Assembly (NCBI GenBank): GCA_018881555.1
Contig: JACAXG010000012.1
Coordinates: forward strand, 9,280,980 to 9,344,979
DNA: 64,000 nucleotides
Origin: Amblyornis subalaris
Lineage: Eukaryota; Chordata; Aves; Passeriformes; Ptilonorhynchidae
Direction: 5' to 3'
The position numbers were made by a program, and so were the translations under genes. This document shows, piece by piece, positions 1 through 12,139 of the stretch. The notes under the pieces are model-generated. The model made no database searches, was not told the DNA's origin, and saw nothing but the letters and a program-made list of their open reading frames with translations. Position 1 is the first letter of the stretch, and every line of letters starts with the position of its first letter.

Positions 1-3000
1 TTCAGCACAGCAATCCTCAAATGACTAAACAGTCTGTTTCCTAATGAAGCTAGACATACCACTGCTGCTACCCAGATTAATACAGTTCAGGTCTCAGAAC
101 AACAGTAAGAATAAAACAAAATTACAGATGCGTGGAAAGAGGTCCTTCTCTTCCTTAAATAGAGATATTTTTGCAAAATATATCAGGGTAAACAAGAAAA
201 TGGTTTGTGAGGTAAGTAAGCATTAAAGTATCTCCATAATAGAAGTCAGCTTCCTTGCCCCCTATTCTCTCCAGGACTGGTAAGTTGTTCCACTTTTACC
301 TGGCCTTCCTGAAGGAATTGTGTGGCTCTCCTTTCACAAATGTCTGGTGTGCAATCTCTTACAGTGCTTATAAGCTGTCAAAGTGCAAACTGATCAGGTG
401 AGTCTACTGAGAGCAGACAGTAGGTGTGGTAAATGGCTCACATCATGAAGTGACATTGTCCAGTGAAGTAACACCTCTGCAGGAGGCTCTCCAGGGGACA
501 GTGCTCTGGTGTGCCATTCTGTTCTTCCCTCACTAGATTATTCTTAAAGTTCACATTTAATAAACACCACCAATATTAATGTTTATGCTTGCATGAGTAA
601 ATTCAAGCAGCTGGGGAGGGGAAATTGCAAAAAGTAGGTCAAACACCAAGAGTACGTCTAGACATGCACTCAAGGGAAGAGTGGAGTTCTCAACCCTTTT
701 AGTAAAATTCATCTTAAACATTAGCTTTTGTACCCAGTGAAGACATTGAGTTCCATATGAATAGGCTTCTACCAAAGGACAACATTATAGAGAACTCAAA
801 CCCAAAATATTTGTCTAGAACATCCTTAGCAAGAAAGGGAAGATCCTGCACAGTTCAGTGGGCAGGAAACAGAGACAGAAGACAAAGAGAGAAGGACTGA
901 CAGGTCCTTAACTAAAACAGGGAAAGACTGCTGATCAGGCAGTGTGGGAAACACAACATGGCAAACAGACAGCTGACAACCAAAAATTTACCCACTACAG
1001 TGAGTTCAAGTGCCAGGCACCCTTCCTTGAAATCTTCCAACCAACACCATACGGGAGGATTGCAACAGAAGCTCTGCAGTCTCCTACCCTTGGGATTTCC
1101 CAGTTTACCATGCCACCTTTAGAGGAGGAGACCTTTACACTGCCTCCCAATAGCCAACAAGATGGACAGAAGCACGTTGGCTGATGGCAAAGGTTACAGC
1201 AAGACAACACAATTGTAGGGTAACACATTTTTCTGTTTCATACATAGAAACAAGACTAAAAATATTGGTTTGACCTGCCAGATCAATTTAGTGTGACCTA
1301 CACACCAAAGAAAATAAAACAGCAGGGTTTTTTTACGGTAGAGCAAACCAGTTAAGAGGCATGCTCTGACAATGAAAGGACACGCTTGTTCCAGTTGGCA
1401 CTCAATATTGTCCAGGCATGAGCATTAAACTTGAACTCCAAATAAGCAGGTGATGATTCCAGCTTGCTAATCTAAATAGTCATAGCTTTTCAGAATTAAT
1501 CTATTTTCAATTAGCTTTTGTACCTACATGGTTTAAAAAACTTCCTTGACTTTCACAACAGGTGGCTGAAATGAGTCTTCTAAGTTCTTATTTCTACCCT
1601 TCACAAAGAGAATTTAATCATCTTTAGTATTTTCTCTTAAATTGAAAAAAGTCTGCAGGTTTTTGCTTTTTCTGTCTCTGTTACCAAAGTGCCTCCCTAG
1701 TGCACTACAGAGGTTATATAAACATAAACTTTTGTCTGGAAAAAATATTCAAGCAACAAAGTCACAACAGAAGAGCTCATTAGAAGTGTTTTATTTTAGT
1801 TCATTCCAGGACTGTCCTCTCTGCACTCTAACAACAGATCCTTACTAAACTGGTTGGCCCCTAACATTTTATTTTGATGCCAAATAAAACCACTTTTAAT
1901 ACCAGAATGAGAACAAGGCCATAGAAGTCCCTATCATATTTTACAGTCAAACCTTATCTGTTACTAGACAGTTCTCCATTCCTAACGTTTCAGTGTAGTC
2001 TCTGGCGAACATTTCAGCAAAGTGTTTGGATGTAGCAGTAGAGGACAGGACTGATGAATTTGGTGGAGAACAACCACCTGAGTATGCCCTTTTAGCTACA
2101 AACTAACATTGGAAAAATTAAAGAATAATACATGAGAAAAAGTGTTTGGTGCCTTTGCTAATGTAAGGCTAGTTAATGCAATAAACTAAGTTTCTTTAAC
2201 AGACAGACCTTCATGAGATTTCCCTTCCCTGAAGACAATGCAGCTGTACTAATTTGTATCAGCAGAGGAAAGGCTCCCTCTCGCTCTCTCGGCTAAAGGA
2301 TGGGAACATCCTAATTTTCATCTGGAAGTGTACAACCACATTTCTCAGCTTGGAAACCACAAACTGCCATATGTCATATATGGGAAAAGCTAATGTTTCT
2401 TTAGAAATGTCCTAGGCCAGTCAACACCAGTAAATGCTGTGTTTCTTCTTAGTTTGCATAAGGATCAATCATTAAGGAGATGGTGTATGAATCAATTTGA
2501 TTTCTTTCTAGTCACATATAAAGCACTTCAGTGCAAAGCTAAGCAACACTGCCTCCACCAAGAACTCGACAAAGTTACAAACAAATGAAAACGACAGAAA
2601 ACTGGAAAACTGGCTTGGGGAAGAAAAAAGACAAAAGACAAATACAAAGAGAAATTTAAATGCTAACAGATAGAAGGAGAAAGGACAAGAACAGTGTGGA
2701 AAAATCAATAGATCAAATCTTGTCTCTCATTCCTGCTAGGATCCCACTGTTTTCACACAAAGGTCTGAAAGCTCTGAGCTCTCAAACTGAAGAGCTCATT
2801 AACTATGGAGAAGTTTAACTATTTTTAATGTGTTTTCTAGAAAAATGCTCTACTCAGCCTCAATACAGTCACCATGATCAGACCACAGCACTAGCGTCAT
2901 TGAGAACTGCTCAAAGCTCAGCTTAGCTTTGGGAAATAAAAAGCTTCTCCCATACCTCCTGGGAAACCATTTTCTTTTAATGCTTCTTAGAGTCCATATA

Positions 3001-4200
3001 GCACTAAAATGCTGTATCAAGCTGGTACACTCCAGTGCACAGCCTGCAGCCATTCGTGTGCTGTGGAGAACTGGATACGGGGTGCTACAGAACTTTCTGC
3101 ACACTCAGGTATGACCGGATCCGAGCTCTAGCAGAGCAAAGAACAGAATACATTTCAGATCTAAAGACACCTTAGGGAAAACGTTCTAATTCCTTCCTCT
3201 CTAGTTATGTAGTTTCTCTTGGGTCTTCTACAGATGTTAGGAACCAGGTTTAAAATCATAAACATACTGCTTTAGCTGATGTTCTGGAGAGTTCATAACC
3301 TTGTCAATTTTTTCTGATTATTCTAAGCACTAAAAACGTGAAAGGCACGGCTGAAGCCATGCCTTCTCCTGACCTTGAATTTCAGCACCTGAATATATTC
3401 CCATATACCATTTGAGACTCTTCTGACAGACATACAACTCAGCACCACTTCTTTCTTTGAATGTACCTGAATCCATGCCCTAATCATCAGCCCACAGGTT
3501 TCCCTGCTGTAGTAGACCAAATACTGGGACTCAAATCCCCTCTTGCATTAACCAGACTCAAGACAGGTCTGAATCAAGTGAATTTTATCTCCATGACTGA
3601 TGAAATAGCAAAAACAGAGTAACGTTATTACCTCTTTCTTTTCTGTCTCCCTTCACCAAACCTCTCTCCTAAAAGGACTGATTCTTCCTTTTCCTACCCC
3701 TCACTTTTTCAGGATCAGAATCTGGGTACCAAACTTGAGCTACCAGCACCATGTCTCTGTTTAGCACTGGTGAGTATCTGCAGTTAGAAGCACAGAATTT
3801 AGTACTGTTTGAGTTTAATATCTAGGTGACATTTGGAGGTGGGGCTCAGGAAGGAGACAATTTTGTTGAGGGGACACAGCAAAGCAGAGGCTTAACACAG
3901 AAGACATGCAAATGACACACAGCCAGGGCTCGTGCTGTAGAGGTATGAGATGCAGCAGGAGAGACAGCAGCTCTCTAGGAATCATTTTGCTGAAGTGATT
4001 CTGAAGGCAAGAAAGAACACAAGTGTCCTATTCCTAGGCAAATGAACAGTACTCATGCCTTGGCCTTACGCAGGCTGGCAGAATTCACACTAGTACACAA
4101 TGGCAAAAGAGCTGCAAATGCCAAACTACAATGAGCTGCTGGCACAGCAGTGGTAGGGGCAAATTATGCTGACAACTGCCTCATTTCACAGTTTTGTACT

Positions 4201-4225
4201 CAGAACAAATTCTGAATTTGTTCTG
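4201..4225. repeat. Perfect 12-bp inverted repeat
   Basis: CAGAACAAATTC, one T, then GAATTTGTTCTG. The arms are perfect and the spacer is 1 nt. It lies in the intron 3' of the last visible SPATS2L exon. It could be a cruciform site or a palindromic binding site; no function is shown. Confidence 0.9.
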
Positions 4226-7200
4226 ACATTAGTGGAAACAAATTAATCTTCCTCTAGCTTACTGCATGAAATCTAGTGTTTGCACAGTGAAAAAGAAAAG
4301 ATATTTTCAGTCAACTGCAATACCTCAAAATCCCACTAAAATGATTAAAGTTATTAGTGCCTCTTGAGAAAAGCTGCTTCAGATTGCCAGGCTGGCTGAT
4401 TTATAGCTTTACTGATGAGAATCACAAGGGTTCCAGATGACCAGAATCTTCTCTTTCCTTCTGCCTCTTCTAGGCATTATGACAAACCTATTGTGCCTGA
4501 AGAGATGGGGAAATAAAAAGACCAAGCTGATATGGAGGCAAACAGGCTGACACAACTCACAAGGTAAGCCCAAGCTGCATGGCATAGGGGTTACTGATCA
4601 GTGTAATTTGAGTGAGTCCTTTCAAAACCCTGTTAAACCCCTGAAGATGCCAATTTTCTCCTTGGGGTGTTTAATAACCTTTATTCTCCCCTGAGCCAGC
4701 TTTGTGCACAGTTTGAGAATGCCTGTTGTTCTGGAGACTGAGGAAGATAGTGTCAGCTGTGGCATCCTGAGCAACTGCAGCAAGACTCTTCCTCTGGAAG
4801 GGGGAAAGAGCTATTTTTTCATGGGCATCCTCTGGGCTCTGGTCCAGTAGGAGAGCTGAACACTGAGGTACAATTTGAGCCCTTTTTTCATGAGGGAGTT
4901 AGAGTAGTGGGACACTGCTGGAGTCTGACAGTTTAGGAATCACCAAAAATACAACACACCCTTCTCCAGTGACGTTGCTCTGTCAACGCTTTGGAACAGA
5001 CCCCAATAGCTCCTTAAAGTTCTGCTGATTGACAAGCTGCTGACAAACTCAAGCAAGTTGAGGGATGTTAGTACTGTTACTGTCTCTGCTGTATTTGAGC
5101 TGAGGTTACATGCAAATTCATGGGATGGTCCTCATAAGCTCCGCATCAGTCTTTGAGTATTATGCTTTATTTCCTGCACATTATTTCCCTTCCAGCATGA
5201 ACATATTTGACCCACAAGCAGTGTGAAAAGACAACTGATAACCCCTAATCCAACTGTGTACTTCACAAAAGAATCCTGCACCTCAGTCAAAAATCCAGAA
5301 CTGTCCCTGTCAAACTTTAGGCACAAGGAACTAGAATGATGTGATGAGAATGTAAATATAAAGCCCAATCACCTGTAATGGGTGATTACAAGCTTTATAG
5401 GATTACTGACTAGCCATGCTATTTTGTAATTGGAGAAACGATACTTCAAGTTTTCTTTATATTAATAGGAAACATACATTGTAGGAAATATATTGTAGGA
5501 AAAGCTGTTACATTACATATTTTGCAATGTTACAGTAGATTATATTCTTCCAGTATTAGCTCAATATTATTTAAGTGTTCACAATGCTTGAAGGTTATTT
5601 GATCACCCTATTAGCATATGCACAATGTTTACACAGCAAATCAGATTACATGAATTTTCATTCTGATCACTAATATGGTCTGACAAGAAGAAGATAAACA
5701 AAAGACAGGATAAATCAATTTCACTGAAATCCTTCCCTCTGTACTGTACCATCTAGTAGGACTGAAAATACCCACAGGCTTTTAGTTATTCAAGTTTATT
5801 TTGTGTAATTTTTTATCTACCTTCACTAACATTGTTCTCTTCAGCAGCCAGCTAGCACAGTGCAGTCTGGTAAACCCACCATAATTAAAGGTCTATTTGC
5901 AATTTTCTTTTAAGATCTCTTTACAAATGATTAGAAATTTATTGCCTGATCAGAGAAACCTGTTTAAGCTGAAAACTGATATGGAAACCTTTTCCTAAAA
6001 TTTTAGTTATTTAGAAAAGAAGGCATCACCTTGTGATTTGGCAGAGTTTTAACAATTGTGAGTATGAGCTGCACCATAGCTTGTTAGCATCCTGCACATT
6101 TTTACATGAATTTGTAAAGTATTTCTTTCCTATTTGAATTCCACTTCTGATCTGACTACTGAGGTATCTAAGTACCTTACTGGTTTTATATATTTCAGCC
6201 TGAGGGAGAACACAGTTGTTGAGCTCCTGCTATAGAAAAGAGACAACTTTTCCACTTGGAAGTTTTTCCACAAAGAAAAAAGAGTCTGGCTTTTTGGTCT
6301 AATGTCAGCTGAAATTTTCCAAGATAGTTATTCCCTTTTTGTGTTTAGTAAGATAGATTTCTCATTAGTCCGACAACAATGACATCAGAAAGGAGATATT
6401 CACTTTTCATCCACAATGACAAGCACAAAACCAACAGTCTACCTGCATGGCCCCAAAACCTGTGTTCTGTGTTTTACTGAGGATGAAAAATGTCATAAAT
6501 AAATATCTGGGAGTGAAGAGGGGAGACACAAGGCCATAAAATATGAACAACAGCTAAGAGACAAGATAATCCACCTTTGAATCTCGCCTCTTTAATCTAC
6601 CTTTGCGAATTTGTTAAAAAAATACAGGGACGAAGCAAGTAATTGTAAAAGACAAATGGGCCAGAAGCAGGACATTATATATCTCACTAAAACCTAACTC
6701 CCCCCAATTTCACGGACTCTGTTCGTTCTCTCCACTGATGCACAACAAGGGTGATCCCAGACTGCAGGAGGTTGTGAGAAGAGTGCAAGCACAAGCCCCT
6801 CTCCCAGTGCTGCAGCTCTGCAGGTGAGTACCCAGCCCGAGGCCAGAGCTGTCAGATCAGGTTCCCCCAGAGCCCCCAAGCAGAAGGCACAGGGCTCAGG
6901 GGCCTGGGCAAAGCACTGGTCTTTGAAGGTACCTGAAAACCTAGCTGGGCCCGAGGAAACCTGAATGCTAGGAGACTGTTTTTGTCTTCTCTGTTCTGGC
7001 AAGGTTAAGAACTGGATTGTGTGACTGATGGGCAAACAAATATCACAACAAACTGCAAGAGGATTTGAAAATCTGTACTTTAGAGGCCTAAGGACTACCG
7101 AAGTCAGCTGTCAGACAGACAGAAACCTCATACAAACTGCCTGGAAATGCAGAGAAAAACAGCACAGGAACTCTGTTCAGTGTAAAGCAATACTAGTCCT

Positions 7201-7410
7201 GGCCTTTCCAGCCATCTGACCACCTCCAAACTACCACATCACTAACACAAACAGGCAGCTCTCATCTGGTGCTACCGATTCTGGGCTAAGGGTAACAGAA
7301 AACCATCACCCTTTTACAGTCTGCAAAATAGAGGTCCCAGAAAGGGGTGACTGTTCACCCACTGCTCTGCAACTGTGAGCACTGGCAGGACTGCTCACCA
7401 CCTCACACTG

Positions 7411-7450
7411 AGTTAGTACAGACACAACTAAGTTAGTACACACACAACTA
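7411..7450. repeat. Two-copy 20-bp tandem repeat
   Basis: Unit AGTTAGTACAGACACAACTA, followed directly by a second copy with a single difference (ACACAC for AGACAC). A recent local duplication. Confidence 0.9.
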
Positions 7451-10400
7451 TATTCTTTTAGATTACTTCTTCCCCCATTCAACCACTCCTCTGCTTTAAC
7501 TTAGAAAACAATATAAAAATTGCTTAATTTTCCCCAAACATACAGCACATGCTTTCTAGTTGTTATCCTGAATCTATTTTAATATATTGTTAAATTGTCA
7601 GTATTGCCAAACTCCATCTTCCCAGCATTATGTCAGAATCAATTTTTTATCTAGTCTATGATAGAGCTCTCAACTGCTTTTCTTCACTCCAAAAATTCAG
7701 TTGGGTTAATTTTCATGCTTTTTACAAAGCATTGGACATACCAATGTGTTTGAGATGCAAAGAGCAGAGAAGCTTGTATTTATGTGGTTCAGTTCTTTAG
7801 GCAGTGAAATTAAACCTGGTTCTTAATATTTTCTCCAGACTATTTTCTGTTTGTGGCTGGAAGCAGACTGTACAGGCAAGTAGCAGATGTTTCCTTTTAG
7901 TTTTCCATATGACTGTATGAATGCCCAATATGTGAATATTATTTTCTGGCAAGAGGTGTTATGGGGAACTGTGGCTCCTTTTGTGCTCTACACATTTCAC
8001 TCAGATTTCCTGGGGCTCTCCTTTCATCCCCAAGCTGGTTATTCAGTCTCTTGGTGGAAAACTGAGAACACAGTTGTGGTATGTAGGTTTTAACTCGGCA
8101 ACAAATGTCTCAAGTGCACTCTAGTCAGAGCTGAGTTCACTCAGCTTTTCTGACCTTCCCCTGCAACTTAAGAACTATTTGGTAATCTTCTTTTCTGTGC
8201 TCTACACTACTGTGAGACATAGCTTTGCCCTGACATATTTTATAATCAAGTAGTAAAGGGAGCAGATTTTGTTCTCACTCACACAAAGATATTCCTGAAA
8301 ACCATACACCAGAGCTGAATGCAATGAGGAGAAACACTGGATCAAGAAGTACTATCAGGAGGATCTTGCTCATAACTTTCAGGCACATGTGAGCCTGAGA
8401 AACACTGCCCTTCAGCTTGCTTTGCCCAGTGCTCTCATAACCTTGGGAAAGTGATGTCACAAAGTCCAGCAAGAGCAGGGGTGACCAGAGTGCTGGATCA
8501 CAGCAGGAGCACAAACTATGAGGCTGTAAAAGACTCCTTGTGGGGCAAAGTGCCCTGCCTGGTCCAGCCTATGGCTTGTAAAATGCTCTGGTGTCTTCTG
8601 GCATGAAAGGAACTGAATACAAGCAAGTTCTTATCACTCTTTCTGAGCACACAGAGAATTACACTAGTTAGCAGAAATTTCAGTAATGCTCTCTAAGGAA
8701 CAGAAAGTGAGCCCAATGCAGTGCTTTTACATAAACATCTTTCTGGAACTGTTATTTGCCCCATTTTACTAAAAAGTCAAAACTGAAGTAAGCATTGCAT
8801 TTTTTCCCCTCCAGCTTTTACAGGTGTTCACAGAACACCTACACCCTAGCACTGCTTTTTAAGATTGTGGGAGGTATGCACTGTTTTGCCAAATAGGTGA
8901 CAGCATAGTACTGACTGAACACGTTCAGGAGTAACTTCCTTTCATTGGGAAATACTGAGCCAGAGAGAAACATGGATTTTCACTGGCAGCTATCACGAAA
9001 CAGTTTCTGCTGCTAAAAGGAGAAGTTCTCGTCAACCTTTCCGCTGAAGCGTTCAGGACATCTTAGGCCACATGTGCTATTCATTTATCTCCATAAAAAT
9101 GGTTTAATTTACTGTCTGGACATATGAGGAAGATACATGATACTATCTTTGCATACTTCCTTCTTCCTGTGATCGGTAAAATCATGAAAAGATTTAAAAA
9201 ACTAAAACAGATTATCAGAAAGTTGAAAATATTACTGACTCTCGCAATGCAGTTTTGATTCTGACCTTCATAGTGAATGCAAAAAAGGACACAAAAATGG
9301 TCTTTTATCCTATTACCAGAGGAAGAAAAATAAACCCAAAAGAGACAACAAAGTAGTAGGTGTTTCAGCATTCAGCTGCAATGCAAGATGAAAGCTTCTG
9401 ACTTCATTTAGCTGCACTAAAACCCCATAGGTGATGACAGCTCTGTGTAACAGGAAATGGTTACAGTATTGAGCCCATTCAAGTATTCCTGGCAGTTCTG
9501 AACACAGACAGTACTTGGTGGCTGTTGTGTATTTATCTGCTGTCCATCTCAACCAGTCCACACTCCAGCAGCAACTGGGAGAAAAATCTGGAAAAAACTT
9601 TGGAATCATTATCACAACAGAGACCTGATATCATGCCCTTGCTGGTCACTCCATAGCATCCTGGGAGCAACAGTTTAGCTGAATTACTTAATTTTTCCTT
9701 GACTGACAAGTTGACTCTGTCACAGTGAAATTCCCATGCCCAAGGAGCGTGATAAATATGCTCACTTAATACCTTATCCTTCTGTCATCACTAGTGATGT
9801 TTTGTTCAACTCTGGAGCAAGGAAACTCCCATGTAAATAACACACACTAAACTGTGCAGCCAAGGTGTGCTCCCTGTATGAGCTCTGAAGCTATATGTAC
9901 ACTGGTTCTGGGGATTTCTACCCAAATCCAGTAAAACTACAGCAGTTGTCAGGGAATTTTTGGAAACAAGGCACTAAAGACAGCTCTGCCCATCTTTCTT
10001 AACGTTTAGGCCACAAGATCATATGAAATATCACAAAATTCTTCAGTAAAATTTTAGTAAAGAAGGTGTTAAGTCATGCATTATACTGTTTAAACAAAAA
10101 ATCCCCTTCATTCATTTGAAGAAAAACCTAAATGTTAGAATTATGAGCTGCCAAAATCAACATAGCCAGCACTGACATCTCCATAAACGTGTCCTGACAT
10201 TGTACTGTTCTCGTTGCAATGTTATGCTGAGGCACATATATTCAGAGCACAGATCTGCTACATTCTAGAGCTTCCAGCAGACTCCACTTCAATAATTTAG
10301 GCACTGAAGCTGGTAGAAGGCAAAATTAAATGATGTCTATTGAAAAGTTTTCCAGGCTATTTTCATCATTTTAAGTACTTGCATTTACATACTCTTCTGG

Positions 10401-12003
10401 GGTATTTTAGTATTAGGCAATACACTTTACTGTTTTTCAAGCTAAAGTATGAATACATGAAAAATGAAGAATTTCAGTTCTGAATTTACTAACTTCCCTG
10501 CAATTTTGGGATCATGACAGAGTTTTAAGCCTGTTCCATGACCAGAGTGACAATTGCTTAAAGACTGAATTGACTGTGACTGCCTGCAGCCAAGGTTAGA
10601 CATGTGACATAATATATTTTTAGCACTGCTACCAAAAAATAATTAATGTGAACTACACAGCAAATGAAAGCCAACTATGAGTTTACTCAGAGAAAGGTCT
10701 CCTCTGAGAACTACCAAAAAAAGGTGCAAGGGGTTGGTGAACTTTGCTCCATTTTTCTATCCCAACAATCTTATTACTACATTTAAGTTCATAAGGAAAA
10801 ATCACTGTACTTGCTCCAGAGCAACCCTGACAACGTTACGCAGTTTAGTACCACTGATGATCATAGCTCAAGTTCACTGGAGTAGAGAGACAGAAACAAA
10901 GCTCTCCCTGCTAAAGTACACTGGGGGCTCAGTGAAACAGGATCTTCCCCAAAATCAGCTCAGTAGCACTTGGATTCTCTGCCCACACAGAAGTGAAGCC
11001 CCAGTGGCACTAAAGTCACTTTAGACACATCTTTGAAGACAATGAATACACCACTGAAGCCCAAAGTTAACAAACTTCTGCCAATACTACTGCACTTTCA
11101 TAAGATATGCTCACAAAAATGCTAACAAATATTGTGGATGAATTAAAGAGGAAAGGTTTTTCACTCTGCTGTGATTTGTAGCAAGTATTCTACATTTTTA
11201 CATTATTCCTCCTGTTTACTTCACCACTGCCTAATGTATAGGCTTTATATGACACTATGCTTAACCAAAGCTGAGTGAAACTCAGACCAGAAAATACTTT
11301 TCTATGACAAGAATATACCAAATATGCAACTTGCTACTACAGCTATTATTTCTGCTATTACTTTTAAAAGGGCATAGGTACACATGCTGAAGATCAGGAG
11401 TAATCAAAATTTTAATGGAAAAAATAGATTAAAAACATAAAAGAATGAGGAGAAAGAACAAACTAGAAATGCGAATTGAAAATTAAATGATGGATGGGAA
11501 ACCTAGAAGAAACTGTGAGGGAAAGTTAAGAAAGCAATGGTAGGATAAGAAGTAAAGATGATGGGACATGAAGAGACAGTCAAGGACTGTCTGTCAAAGA
11601 AGCTAAGATCAAAGAAGCAGTATAGAAAGAAGAAACTTAAACACGGTAAAAGAGACTTCAGAAAATCCCAGAGACACGATATTTAGAGCAGCTTTCATTT
11701 GTTCATATATGCTGCCACTGAATCTGATACAAAAGAATTAGGTCAAGATGGATAATTTAGGAGAAAAAGAAACAGTGAGTTTTTTTCAAAGAACTTGATA
11801 TGTGTATAAAACCATACACTTGTGCATATATTACTTCCTGGTTGGTGAGGAGTGTCATTACCTACTGGCATCATGGGTTTTTTTAATGAAACCAAATGCT
11901 GGAAACAAAGAGTGTGTAAATGACCCCTCCCCACTAATGCCAGTGGCTTAGTTAGTCCCTTTTCTAGGTGGAGTTGATGGATCTCTGAAGCTGATTAACC
12001 TAC

Positions 12004-12139
12004 CAGCTGTGTAATTCTGCAAAAGCAGCTTTGATCTTCTTCACTGAATTATCCACTTCCTCTTTGATCATCACACGATATCTGGTTAGAGAAACAGTGC
12101 AACGCTGCAAGTCTTTTACTGATTTTTCAATGTTTGACC
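12004..12139 (-). CDS. SPATS2L: SPATS2L exon: start of conserved SPATS2-family core
   Basis: 136 bp, phase 1 in and phase 2 out. The acceptor is TCTATTTTAG|GG and the donor is CAGCTG|GTAGGTT. It encodes residues 215-258 (44 full codons), starting SNIEKSVKDLQRC and ending KIKAAFAELHS. This is the most conserved block of the visible protein, with helical, coiled-coil-like heptad spacing. The two bases TG at the end must be completed by the next exon (Cys in the known protein), which is not in the window. Confidence 0.96.

Larger units (their letters stand above)
1..12003. other. SPATS2L intron, 3' side (no exon found)
   Basis: This should be the start of the intron after the 12004-12139 exon, transcribed leftwards. 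I searched both strands for the expected continuation of the SPATS2L core (acidic helical segments following AELHSC) and found nothing. The open frames here are short and of chance composition. Notable items are the 4201 palindrome, a GC-rich block at 6690-6990 and the 7411 tandem repeat. No recognisable transposon. Confidence 0.7.

Noticed and set aside
162..210. Exon-like stretch on the + strand with TTAAATAG acceptor and GAG|GTAAGT donor
   Set aside because: Very short, no matching partner exon, and GTAAGT occurs many times by chance in 64 kb.
5132..5368. 78-codon minus-strand frame with a hydrophobic stretch resembling a small membrane protein
   Set aside because: No splice-site support, no recognisable family, and AT-rich intronic DNA readily gives hydrophobic chance frames.
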